Shown: in pieces, positions 25,761-33,779 of the stretch
Position numbering within the stretch: position 1 is the stretch's first letter
Layout: every line of letters begins with the position of its first letter
Source of the DNA: an uncultured Hungatella sp.
Lineage (GTDB): Bacteria; Bacillota; Clostridia; Lachnospirales; Lachnospiraceae
NCBI GenBank assembly: GCA_949879795.1
Contig: CATLBR010000005.1
Coordinates: 62,001 to 126,000, forward strand
DNA: 64,000 nt
Direction: 5' to 3'
Made by a program: the position numbers and the translations under genes
Notes under the pieces: model-generated
Database searches by the model: none
What the model was told of the DNA's origin: nothing
What the model saw: the letters and a program-made list of their open reading frames with translations, nothing else

Positions 25761-26306
25761 GTGCTTATGGGAAAGGATTCGGCACAGAGGAAAAAGTGGT
25801 TATCGGACAATAAAAAGGCTTCCCTGCTGAGATGGTGGCTTGCGGGGATGTGCTATTTCTTCATCGGTTTCGGCACCCAGGCGGGAATGTTCACAGATCC
25901 GGTGGATCTGGTGTTCTTCCTGGGGGCGGGGATCGGGCTTGTGACTATTGTCATCTATAATCCCATCGCCTACGGCATGTTCGACATCACAAGGAAGGGG
26001 CAGATCGCCAACAAGGCTTACTATGAGAGAAAAGGCTGGCAGAACGCAGGGTACCGTCTGGCTGAGATCTTTAAGAGCATGTTTCTGACGGCCATGGTGT
26101 ACTTCACATACCAGAATGTGAATCTTTTGATAGTCAGTATCTGGGATCTGCCGGGGGAGACCGTGGTGATTCCGGGAGAACCGTTCGGGTTTGCCACCCT
26201 GTATGTGGTGTACTATTATATGCTTCAGGGGATCGTAGATACTATCAGGAACGCAAGGGGAAAAGACGGAGGTGAACGCAGTGGAGAGACTGGTATTCAT
26301 AGGTGA
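25761..26306 (+). CDS. Unrecognised membrane protein upstream of lyases
   Basis: This 181-residue protein has four to five hydrophobic segments (near residues 24-42, 46-66, 110-130 and 140-160) and a charged loop with KAYYERKGWQNAGYRLAEIFKSM between them. The family is not recognised. GTG 25761 (AGGAGG 7 bases upstream) and ATG 25767 (AGGAG 5 bases upstream) are both possible starts. The 3' end overlaps the first lyase gene by 26 bases. It may be a transporter accessory like the other small membrane genes in the operon. Confidence 0.62.
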   Translation: MLMGKDSAQRKKWLSDNKKASLLRWWLAGMCYFFIGFGTQAGMFTDPVDLVFFLGAGIGLVTIVIYNPIAYGMFDITRKGQIANKAYYERKGWQNAGYRLAEIFKSMFLTAMVYFTYQNVNLLIVSIWDLPGETVVIPGEPFGFATLYVVYYYMLQGIVDTIRNARGKDGGERSGETGIHR

Positions 26307-28284
26307 TCCGGAACCCTGTATGACACAGCGGGACGGGAAGAGAAAGAGACAGTACAGACGGCTTTTAGAGCAGGCGGACCGGTACCGGGAGATGGAGCTG
26401 CCAAAGGAGCACCCTAAGGAGAGCACTACCTATATGGGGATCGCCATTGTGAACCTGGCCCTGGCTTACCGATTGAGCAGGGAGGAGCGGTATCTGGGAG
26501 AGGCGAAGCGGTTTATGGAGACGGTGTGCTCCTACGAGAAATGGGGCAATGCCCATCTGGTCAATGTGGATCTGTCCGCCTCCTGGATTCTCTTTGGGCT
26601 TTCTCTGGGCTATGACTGGCTGAAACCCTGGCTGACAAGTGAGGAGCGGGGCAGGATATCAGAAAAGATCCTGCACCACGCCCAGGTCATCTTTCAGTAC
26701 AGGCGAGATACATACGGCCAGGGCTGGTCCACGGCCTTCTACCAGAATCACAACTGGATCAATATGACAGGCCTGGCAGCGGCCGGGTATGTGCTGGCGG
26801 GGGAGGAGAAAGGGTCTGAGGCCCAAAAAGTTTCCAGCCAATATATCCAGGAGGCGAGAGAAGATTTTGCCAGAGTATTTTCCTATCTGGCTGAAGATGG
26901 TTCCAACTATGAAGGGGTGGCCTACTGGCGGTACGGGGGCATGTGGCTGTTTGTCTATGCCCACCTTCTGAAGATCCAGGAGGGAAAGGACTATTTTAAG
27001 GAGAGCGGCTATCTGAGGCATACCTTCTACTACCGCCTCTACCAGTCCTGCGGAGATTTCCGGCAGCAGATGAATTTCGGAGACTGCCATGACCGGCACA
27101 GCGGCCACGCGGCCTGCGTCTACTACAAGGTGGCGGCAGAGTACAAGGACGGGTTTGCCCAGACATTCGGCAACATGGTGGTGGACGAGTTCCTCATGGA
27201 GGAAGCCTGTGAGAGCAAGGTAAAACCGGGGATCCTGCCGGAGGCGTGTTTTGAGTATCTGTGGTACGACCCCGACGTGGAGGAGAAGGACTTATCCCTC
27301 CTTCCAAAAGTATGGTACTTTGAGGATCTGGGCCTTCTGGGGATCCGTGACAGCTGGCAGCGTGACGGAAAAGTACTGACCATCAAGTGCGGGTATCCCG
27401 GGGGAAGAAAACAGTGGGAGACGGGGCGGAGGCTTTACAGGGAGGAGAATATCTGCTGTCTCAGCTTATCTCACCATCATCCTGACAATCTGTCCTACAT
27501 CTTTGCAAGGGGAAGCGAGTACTTGACCTGTGAGGACGGATATAACCGGAACATCATGCCGGACAATCATAACGTGATCCTGGTGGACGGGTCTTATGCA
27601 GATGTGACCGATGTGTCCGATGTGTACATAGGCAGCGCCATGCTGCGGCAGGCGGAGGAAGAGCCGGGTTGGGAGAAAGATTACGGCGGCCGGGTGACTG
27701 CGATGAAAGTGGATGGTTCGGTGGTGATCTACCGGGGAGAGACCTCCGGCATCTACCCCAAAAGACTGGAGATGGAAGAGGTAAGCCGTCTGCTGTTCAC
27801 GGACGGTCTGGATTTCTGGGTCTTCGTGGATGTGCTGAGGAGCAGAAAGGAACATATCTATGAGATCATCTGCAACACAGACGCAGAAGCCGCAGTGAAT
27901 GGAGAGGGATTTGTCTACGATATGAAGACAGGACCTGTCCGCTATACCGTCTTTTCTGACAGGGGGATACGGTGCAGAACCTATACCCAGAAGATCGAGA
28001 GCATTATGACAAGCCAGGAGCCGGACAAAGTGTGCAGGACCGATATCCATACATTGTCGCAGAGGTCCAAGAACCGGGAGAGGCGGCAGGTGTTCTTTGA
28101 ATGCTTTACTTTTGAGGATGAGGACACAGAGGTATTTATGGAAGAAGAGAGCTTAAAAGTGAGACAAGGGACAAAGCGGTACGAATTTCAGACCGTATGG
28201 CAGGAAGACCCTGCGTCCGGCACCATACCCATAAAGATAAGGATCAGAGATGAAGATGGCAGAGAGGTCTGCTATGACGCATAG
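26281..28284 (+). CDS. Heparinase II/III-family polysaccharide lyase, cytoplasmic
   Basis: This 667-residue protein has the heparinase II/III layout: an N-terminal alpha/alpha toroid (~residues 50-320) and a C-terminal beta-sandwich from about 360. Candidate catalytic residues are Asn156-His157 in FYQNHNWINM and Tyr210/Tyr215 in DGSNYEGVAYW. The sandwich has HHHPDNLSYIFARG and the family motif HNVILVDG. There is no signal peptide, so it probably acts inside the cell on imported oligosaccharides. GTG 26281 is chosen because GGAGG is 8 bases upstream; GTG 26272 is an alternative. Family members act on alginate, heparin and related uronic polymers by beta-elimination; the exact substrate is not determinable. 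Related non-lyase members exist, so activity is inferred. Confidence 0.8.
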   Translation: MERLVFIGDPEPCMTQRDGKRKRQYRRLLEQADRYREMELPKEHPKESTTYMGIAIVNLALAYRLSREERYLGEAKRFMETVCSYEKWGNAHLVNVDLSASWILFGLSLGYDWLKPWLTSEERGRISEKILHHAQVIFQYRRDTYGQGWSTAFYQNHNWINMTGLAAAGYVLAGEEKGSEAQKVSSQYIQEAREDFARVFSYLAEDGSNYEGVAYWRYGGMWLFVYAHLLKIQEGKDYFKESGYLRHTFYYRLYQSCGDFRQQMNFGDCHDRHSGHAACVYYKVAAEYKDGFAQTFGNMVVDEFLMEEACESKVKPGILPEACFEYLWYDPDVEEKDLSLLPKVWYFEDLGLLGIRDSWQRDGKVLTIKCGYPGGRKQWETGRRLYREENICCLSLSHHHPDNLSYIFARGSEYLTCEDGYNRNIMPDNHNVILVDGSYADVTDVSDVYIGSAMLRQAEEEPGWEKDYGGRVTAMKVDGSVVIYRGETSGIYPKRLEMEEVSRLLFTDGLDFWVFVDVLRSRKEHIYEIICNTDAEAAVNGEGFVYDMKTGPVRYTVFSDRGIRCRTYTQKIESIMTSQEPDKVCRTDIHTLSQRSKNRERRQVFFECFTFEDEDTEVFMEEESLKVRQGTKRYEFQTVWQEDPASGTIPIKIRIRDEDGREVCYDA

Positions 28285-28301
28285 AAAGGGAATGCAGATT
28301 T

Positions 28302-30212
28302 ATGAATTACATCAATGACAAGTTTGACCAGCTTATCCGGTCGGAAGAGAACCAGAAGATCATAGAGGCCATGAGGGGTGATGTGGATCAGTTTATGCCG
28401 GGCTTTTGTGATTCCGCGGAAAAATTAAGCCGGTGGGGCCACTGGTATTTCTGTGATGACGACGGGGGAAGACTGATCTTTGATCTGAATTCTCCTCATG
28501 AACACCGATGTGAAGTGTGCGGCAAAGTGTATGGAGACGAGATCCTGGACGGAGTGTGGACCACCTTTTACCGGAATAGGGCCGTGATCATGGCTCTGGT
28601 GTCTGCAGTGATCTACCGGGCCACCAGAGAGAGAAAATATTTTGATTATACGGTGAAGGTCATCGGATTTTATGCGGATTACTACAAAGAGTTTCCCCTG
28701 CACAACAAAGAAAATGACCACTGTGACTCTTACGACACTATGGTGTGGGGCTGTGGAAAAATGATGCCTCAAGGGCTCAACGAGTCCATCGTGGCTATTC
28801 GGTTTGTCCAGGCCATCGAGATCTTAAGGGAGGAGTTGGACGAAGGGTGGCTTAAGGGAGTGTACCGTAATTTGTTCAGGGAGGTATTTCATCTTCTCGC
28901 CCCACAGGTCACCTCCATCCACAATATCAGCTGCTGGGATCTGTCGGCCATCGGCGTCATGGGTCTGGCCTTCCGGGATCAGGAGATGATAGATTTCGCC
29001 TTTAACAGCGAGTTCAATATCAGGGAACAGCTTAAAAAAGGCGTCACCCAAGATTTCTTCTGGTATGAGGGCTCTATCCACTACAATTTCTTCCTTCTGG
29101 AGGGAATCTCCTACCTGTTTTTGTTCAGCAGGCTCTACAGATATGAGTTTGGCGAGGAGAGCAGCCGGATCTTCGAGAATATGTTCATTCAGGCCTATCA
29201 CTACGCCTTTGACAACCAGTATCTGCCCAATCCCAATGACGGCTGGCCCAATCTGAACTTAAAGACCTTCAGTTACGTGTACCACACGGTAGCCCGGGCT
29301 TTTGGGGAGGACAGCCCTGTGGGCAATTTAACCAAGATCATAGAGACATCTCGGGAGCCAAGGACGATCCTCCCGCTGTCGGAACCTTACTACTGTGAAA
29401 ACCGAGTGTGTCTGGAACAACTTCTGTTTAATATTGATTTTGACTATGCCACGGTTATCCCTGTGGAGAGGACTTCCAGGAATTTCCCCAGATCCAACTT
29501 TGTGATGCTGCGAAACCAGAACTGGAATGTGTTTATGAAATACGGTCTCAACGGCAGATCTCATGCCCATCCGGATATTATGAATGTGGAGATCATGTAC
29601 AAAGGCCGCAGGATCACAAGAGATCTGTCCAACGCGGGCTATCAGTCCCGGCTGTGCAACGAGTGGCACCGGAAGACACTGTCCCATAACACAGTGTGCT
29701 ACAACGGGACTGATATCACCTCCGTGAGTCCGGGAGAATGTCTGTACTACGACGGCGGCAGGGTCATGGCCCTGGCAAGGCAGGTCTATGAGGGGATTGA
29801 TTACCAGAGAACCTTGACGGTCACGGAGGATCAGGTGGAAGATGATTTCCGGATCAAGAGTCAGAAAGAGGGGATCTATGATTATGTATTCCACTTCGAG
29901 TCGGACATCCGCTTAATCTGTGACCTTGTGTGCAGGGAGGCAGATTTAGAGTTTGACATGAACGGTTACCAGCATATTCTGGAGACCAGGAAAGTTGAGA
30001 CTGAAAAGCGGCAGATAAGTCTTAAGGCAGAGGGAGACGGATGCAGATTGGAGGTTACGGCGGAACTGGAAGAAGGGCAGGAAGTGTACCTGCTGAAGAC
30101 TATGGACAATCCGGTGAACAGGACCCGCAGTACGATTTTAATAAGGAGCAGCATACCTTCCCCAGAGTATCATCTGAGGATCAAAGAAGATAAAGGAGAG
30201 AAAACATTATGA
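28302..30212 (+). CDS. Heparinase II/III-family polysaccharide lyase, cytoplasmic (second copy)
   Basis: This 636-residue protein is only distantly similar to its neighbour. It begins with a Cys-x2-Cys element (HRCEVCGKVY, Cys70 and Cys73) often seen at the N-terminus of such lyases and possibly metal-binding. The toroid has His207-Asn208 (SIHNISCW) and Tyr255 in FFWYEGSIHYNF. The beta-sandwich has the strong family pattern SHAHPDIMNVEIMYKG (His421, His423) and TLSHNTVCYNG (His462). There is no signal peptide. Two distinct intracellular lyases suggest stepwise or two-linkage cleavage. It ends with ATGA overlap into the SDR gene, so the two are translationally coupled. Confidence 0.85.
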   Translation: MNYINDKFDQLIRSEENQKIIEAMRGDVDQFMPGFCDSAEKLSRWGHWYFCDDDGGRLIFDLNSPHEHRCEVCGKVYGDEILDGVWTTFYRNRAVIMALVSAVIYRATRERKYFDYTVKVIGFYADYYKEFPLHNKENDHCDSYDTMVWGCGKMMPQGLNESIVAIRFVQAIEILREELDEGWLKGVYRNLFREVFHLLAPQVTSIHNISCWDLSAIGVMGLAFRDQEMIDFAFNSEFNIREQLKKGVTQDFFWYEGSIHYNFFLLEGISYLFLFSRLYRYEFGEESSRIFENMFIQAYHYAFDNQYLPNPNDGWPNLNLKTFSYVYHTVARAFGEDSPVGNLTKIIETSREPRTILPLSEPYYCENRVCLEQLLFNIDFDYATVIPVERTSRNFPRSNFVMLRNQNWNVFMKYGLNGRSHAHPDIMNVEIMYKGRRITRDLSNAGYQSRLCNEWHRKTLSHNTVCYNGTDITSVSPGECLYYDGGRVMALARQVYEGIDYQRTLTVTEDQVEDDFRIKSQKEGIYDYVFHFESDIRLICDLVCREADLEFDMNGYQHILETRKVETEKRQISLKAEGDGCRLEVTAELEEGQEVYLLKTMDNPVNRTRSTILIRSSIPSPEYHLRIKEDKGEKTL

Positions 30213-30943
30213 GAGCAGTGATTACAGGAGGAACAAGGGGCATTGGACTGAGCGCGGCGGCAGCTCTTGGAAAGGCCGGCTATGATATTATCATCACAGG
30301 GATCGACAAGGAGGCATCCGTGTCCGCCCTGAAAGAGTTGGAGGACAACGGCATTAAAGGAGAATTTATTTATGCGGATTCCATGAACGAGGATGATGTG
30401 AACCGCTGCTTTGAGGAGATCGCCCGGAAATATGATTCTCTGGATGTGTTGGTGAACAATGTGGGCGGTCTTGGGGGACGTCAGAGATTTGAAGGTATGG
30501 AGACGTCCTTTATGAGAAAGGTGATGGCCCTGAACTTTGACAGTGCGTTTTTTGCCAGCCGGGCGGCGATCCCTCTGTTGAAGAAGGGGAGCCATCCTTC
30601 CATCATCAACTACAGTACCATCGCAGTCACCTCCGGAGGAGGTCCGGGCGCAGGCATCTACTCTGCCAGCAAGGCGGCTATCGAGGGTCTGACCAGGGCA
30701 CTGGCAAAAGACCTTGCCGAGTATGGGATCAGAGTCAATGCCGTGTCCCCGGGAACCATTGACACCGACTTCCACGCGGCTACCAAGAGAGATATCATGG
30801 AGACCTGGAAAGCCGGCATTGTCATGAAGCGGTTTGGAAAGCCGGAGGAAGTGGCATCAGTCATCGAATTCCTGGCTTCCGAGAAGGCATCTTTTCTCAC
30901 CGGCGAGATCATCCAGATCAACGGCGGTCAGGCATTTATCTAA
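30209..30943 (+). CDS. Short-chain dehydrogenase (candidate uronate reductase)
   Basis: This 244-residue SDR has dinucleotide motif TGGTRGIG (residues ~6-13), NNVGG, catalytic Ser in INYSTIAV and the YSASK active-site pair, ending TGEIIQINGGQAFI. Classical SDRs of this kind include KduD, FabG and the 4-deoxy-L-erythro-5-hexoseulose uronate (DEH) reductases of alginate pathways. Position after two lyases and before a KdgF-like cupin makes a DEH or deoxy-ketouronate reductase the best reading, giving 2-keto-3-deoxygluconate. Sequence alone cannot separate these. The ATGA overlap with the lyase stop is clear. Confidence 0.88.
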   Translation: MRAVITGGTRGIGLSAAAALGKAGYDIIITGIDKEASVSALKELEDNGIKGEFIYADSMNEDDVNRCFEEIARKYDSLDVLVNNVGGLGGRQRFEGMETSFMRKVMALNFDSAFFASRAAIPLLKKGSHPSIINYSTIAVTSGGGPGAGIYSASKAAIEGLTRALAKDLAEYGIRVNAVSPGTIDTDFHAATKRDIMETWKAGIVMKRFGKPEEVASVIEFLASEKASFLTGEIIQINGGQAFI

Positions 30944-30976
30944 TACAGATACGCAAGAATATACGAGGTGGAGAAT

Positions 30977-31297
30977 ATGGTTTTAAAGTATGAGGACATC
31001 ACTGCCACAAAGCCGTCGCCGGGGATCACCAGAAGGATCCTGGCCAGAGGCGGAACGATGATGGGTGTGGAGGCATCTTTTGAAAAAGGGGCGGTGGGCG
31101 AGGTCCATCGGCATGAACACGAGCAGGTCAGCTACATCGTCTCCGGCTCCTTTCGCTACACGGCGGACGGAGAGACCTATGAGCTGAAAGCAGGGGACAG
31201 CTACTATGTGGCTCCTAACGTATCCCACGGGGCAGTGGCCCTGGAGGACTCTGTGATTTTAGATATCTTTACCCCTCAGAGGGAAGACTTTCTGTAA
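30977..31297 (+). CDS. kdgF: KdgF-like cupin (unsaturated uronate linearisation)
   Basis: This 106-residue single-domain cupin has metal ligands HRHEHEQ (His44, His46, His48, Gln50) and His84 in VSHGAV. The C-terminal DIFTPQREDFL (Asp96, Arg102) resembles the catalytic tail of KdgF. KdgF opens 4,5-unsaturated monouronates released by lyases or glucuronyl hydrolases into the linear keto form used by the reductase. ATG 30977 is preferred over GTG 30968, with GAGG 8 bases upstream. It is the last gene of the operon, followed by a terminator. Other small cupins look alike, so the context carries much of this call. Confidence 0.82.
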   Translation: MVLKYEDITATKPSPGITRRILARGGTMMGVEASFEKGAVGEVHRHEHEQVSYIVSGSFRYTADGETYELKAGDSYYVAPNVSHGAVALEDSVILDIFTPQREDFL

Positions 31298-31304
31298 AAA
31301 TTAC

Positions 31305-31340
31305 AAAAGGCCGGCACCGTATATGGATGCCGGTCTTTTT
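31305..31340 (+). terminator. Terminator of the uronide operon
   Basis: A 12-bp stem (AAAAGGCCGGCA with TGCCGGTCTTTT) is extended by two GC pairs across a bulge and ends in a T-run, eight bases after the cupin stop. With A-tract and T-tract it could also work from the other strand. Confidence 0.88.
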
Positions 31341-31386
31341 GTGTGAGTATAGAGAGGGGCAATAAGTCTTATTGATAAAATATATA

Positions 31387-31414
31387 TTGCCAAGATCGGA
31401 AAATACGTTATAAT
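31387..31414 (+). promoter_or_regulatory. sigma-A promoter for the CHR transporter pair
   Basis: TTGCCA and a perfect TATAAT are separated by 16 bases, about 75 bases before the start at 31490. Confidence 0.68.
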
Positions 31415-31489
31415 CTCGAAAGAGGATTATTCTGCGCAGGCACATTATACTGCACAGTAAAACATGAAAAAAGAGAGGATCTGAAACAT

Positions 31490-32143
31490 ATGAAAGAGGG
31501 CAAAGGAAGGAAGAGGATACCGGAGCTGTCAAAAACTCCGGGAACACCGGAGGAAACCGGCCAGTCCGGGGGAGGGATCTGTCCGCCTGGCCGGGTGGGA
31601 CGCCTGGCGGTGATGTTCTGGACCATGGCGAAGATCGGGTGCTTCACCTTCGGGGGAGGGTGGAGCATCATCGGCCAGATCCAGGCGGAGTTTGTGGAAA
31701 AGCGGGGCTGGATGACAGAAGAGCAGATCATCGACTTCATGTCCCTGGCCAAGTCATTTCCCGGTATCATGATCATCAACATGTCGGTGCTGTGCGGCTA
31801 CGCCATGGAGGGGGCGGCGGGGGCTTTGTCGGCGGCCTTCGGCCTGTCGGCCCCTGCCATCGTGGCCATCGGGCTGGTAACTTACTTTTACAGCTCCCTG
31901 AAAAGCAACCCCTATGTGGAGAAGGTGCTGAACGGAGTCCGGTGTGTGGTGATTCCTATCATCCTTCAGGCGGCGTGGAAGCTGAAGGACCGATCCCTGA
32001 CTTCCGGAATTTCTTATGTGCTGCTTGGGATCGCCTTCGTGGTGTGTGCTTTTACAGGCATCAGCAAGCCGGCGGTGATGGTGGCAGGAGGCGTGCTTGG
32101 GCTTGTGATATGGAGAGGAGGCAGTGAACATGGTGCTGCTTAA
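31490..32143 (+). CDS. CHR-family (chromate transporter-like) half-protein A
   Basis: This 217-residue protein has an N-terminal tail of ~35 mostly polar residues, then a single CHR domain: MAKIGCFTFGGGWSIIGQIQ, FVEKRGWMTEEQIIDFMSLAKSFPGIMIINMS. Short-chain CHR proteins act in pairs; the long ChrA has both halves in one chain. Members are named for chromate efflux, but in gut anaerobes the real substrate is unknown. The second half gene overlaps this one by 14 bases and is co-translated. The pair is not a broken long ChrA, because both halves have their own starts and full motifs. Confidence 0.88.
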   Translation: MKEGKGRKRIPELSKTPGTPEETGQSGGGICPPGRVGRLAVMFWTMAKIGCFTFGGGWSIIGQIQAEFVEKRGWMTEEQIIDFMSLAKSFPGIMIINMSVLCGYAMEGAAGALSAAFGLSAPAIVAIGLVTYFYSSLKSNPYVEKVLNGVRCVVIPIILQAAWKLKDRSLTSGISYVLLGIAFVVCAFTGISKPAVMVAGGVLGLVIWRGGSEHGAA

Positions 32144-32675
32144 GCTGTTTCTTTCGTTTATGAAGATAGGATTTTTCAGCTTCGGCGGGATGACTATGAT
32201 CCCGGTGATCAACGACGAGGTTCTGGTTCACGGCTGGATGACCGCGGATGAGGTCATGGACATTGTGGCGGTGGCCGAGATGACCCCCGGCTCCCTGGGC
32301 ATCAACTGCGCCACCTTCGTGGGACTGCGGACAGCGGGAATTTCCGGCGCCTTCTGCGCCACTCTGGGGGTCATGATGCCGTCCCTGACCCTGTGTATGG
32401 CGGCGGCCCACTTTATTATGAAACTGAAAGGGAACCGGACTCTGGAGAATATCATGAGCGGCGTCCGCCCCGTGAGTATGGGGATGCTCCTGGCGGTGGC
32501 GGTGACCCTGGGAAGGAGCACTTTCTGGGCGGAGGAAGCGGCGGTGAGCCTGGCCGGGTTTCACTGGAATCTGGCGGTCATCGCCCTGGTGTGCGGCGTG
32601 CTGATGTTCAGGCTGAAGCTGACCATTCCCCGGACGATCCTGCTGGCAGCCGTGCTGGGGCTGGTCATGGGGTAG
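32130..32675 (+). CDS. CHR-family (chromate transporter-like) half-protein B
   Basis: This 181-residue partner of the preceding protein has the motif MKIGFFSFGGMTMIPVINDEV and the related VHGWMTADEVMDIVAVAEMTPGSLGINCATFVG. ATG 32130 is chosen because AGGAGG lies 8 bases upstream; a GTG at 32124 would be too close to it. Together with half A it should form a two-chain membrane carrier for an inorganic oxyanion or a related ligand. The downstream gene is on the other strand and only 42 bases away. Confidence 0.88.
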   Translation: MVLLKLFLSFMKIGFFSFGGMTMIPVINDEVLVHGWMTADEVMDIVAVAEMTPGSLGINCATFVGLRTAGISGAFCATLGVMMPSLTLCMAAAHFIMKLKGNRTLENIMSGVRPVSMGMLLAVAVTLGRSTFWAEEAAVSLAGFHWNLAVIALVCGVLMFRLKLTIPRTILLAAVLGLVMG

Positions 32676-32717
32676 CCTGCTGCTCCAGGCCCGGAAGGGC
32701 CGCTCCCCGGTCTCCGG

Positions 32718-33647
32718 CTATATCCACGCCTCCGGTGAGACACACCGGATGAACAGCTGATCCGCCTTGGACATAAAACTGTCCTCCAGAGTGGCCACGC
32801 ACATATCCCACCAGGCCTCGTACCGGTTGTCGATAGACAGGAGGATAGGAGAGCGCTCCTGTTCCACGGTGAGGCGGGAGTACTCCAGGGGAACCATGGT
32901 GACGCCCAGGCCCTGGGCCGCCATGAGCTGGGCGGTGGTGTGGTTCCTGAGAGTCATGAAAGTGGAGATGCGGCGGATGCCCGCCCTCTTCAGCACCATA
33001 TCTGTCACCTGGCGGATTCGCTGGTCAGGGTTCAGGCGGATCATGGGCTGGCCCTCCAGAAGCCGTATATCCAGCATCGGGTAGGGGTATCCCTCCGTGA
33101 CCGCCGCCTTTGACGCAAGAGGGTGGTCCTGCGCCATGACCAGGACGAAGGGGTCCCTGAAAAATGTTTTGTAGCAGATCCTGCCGGGCTGAAAGTCCGC
33201 CGGGGCGTGCATGATCACAAAGTCCAGCTCCCCCGCGATGAGACGCTTTTCCAGCCCCAAGGTGTTGTCCTCGGTCACCAGGACCTCCACGAAGGGGCAG
33301 ATGTCGTGAAACCTTTTCACGGCCTGGGGAAGTGTCAGGATCCCCAGATGGTTGGTGATCCCCACACGGATACGTCCTGTTTTTAAATTGTTGATGTCGC
33401 TGATCTCGATCTCAAAATTCTCGTATATCTTTAAAATCTGAGCTGCCATGTGGCAGTAGCGTTCCCCGGCATAGGTCGGGCTCAAACCTGCAGTCGTCCG
33501 GTTGAACAGAGGGGTGCCCAGCTGCTCCTCCAGCTTCTGCAGTGCCTGGCTCAGGGACGGCTGTGCGATATACAGCTTTCTGGCGGCTTTGGAGATGCTT
33601 TTTTCCTCGGCAATGGTTTTTACATAGAGAAGTTCGCGGCTTGTCAT
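32718..33647 (-). CDS. LysR-family regulator, divergent from the hydratase
   Basis: This 309-residue protein has an N-terminal winged helix (residues ~1-60: SISKAARKLYIAQPSLSQALQKLEEQLGTPLFNRT) and a LysR substrate-binding domain from ~90. The gene runs opposite to the aconitase-family hydratase at 33780. A long dyad with a T-N11-A core lies between them, the classic LysR arrangement in which the regulator controls its divergent neighbour. The co-inducer is probably the substrate or product of that enzyme, by inference. The start has GGAGG (read as CCTCC at 33654) in good position. Confidence 0.92.
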   Translation of the reverse strand: MTSRELLYVKTIAEEKSISKAARKLYIAQPSLSQALQKLEEQLGTPLFNRTTAGLSPTYAGERYCHMAAQILKIYENFEIEISDINNLKTGRIRVGITNHLGILTLPQAVKRFHDICPFVEVLVTEDNTLGLEKRLIAGELDFVIMHAPADFQPGRICYKTFFRDPFVLVMAQDHPLASKAAVTEGYPYPMLDIRLLEGQPMIRLNPDQRIRQVTDMVLKRAGIRRISTFMTLRNHTTAQLMAAQGLGVTMVPLEYSRLTVEQERSPILLSIDNRYEAWWDMCVATLEDSFMSKADQLFIRCVSPEAWI

Positions 33648-33690
33648 GTCTGCCTCCTTTCCATAGGAAAAAACAATAAGATATATTATA

Positions 33691-33711
33691 AATATAGTAT
33701 TTTACTATATT
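33691..33711 (+). promoter_or_regulatory. 21-bp dyad, likely LysR operator
   Basis: A perfect 9-3-9 inverted repeat has the core TATAGTA-TTT-TACTATA (33693-33709). It contains a T-N11-A arrangement (33695 and 33707) and overlaps the -35 box of the hydratase promoter. It lies in the 132-base divergent region. Confidence 0.7.
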
Positions 33712-33729
33712 CTAACATGGTGGTATGAT
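33701..33729 (+). promoter_or_regulatory. sigma-A promoter for the hydratase
   Basis: TTTACT and TATGAT are separated by 17 bases, with the -35 box inside the right arm of the LysR dyad. Confidence 0.6.
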
Positions 33730-33779
33730 TAGGGCAACAAGAAAATGAAACGAGAAATACATAAAATGGAGGGATTTAC

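Noticed and set aside
31490-32675. Split chromate transporter as a pseudogene
   Set aside because: Paired short CHR proteins are a normal form. Both halves have their own ribosome sites and complete motifs.
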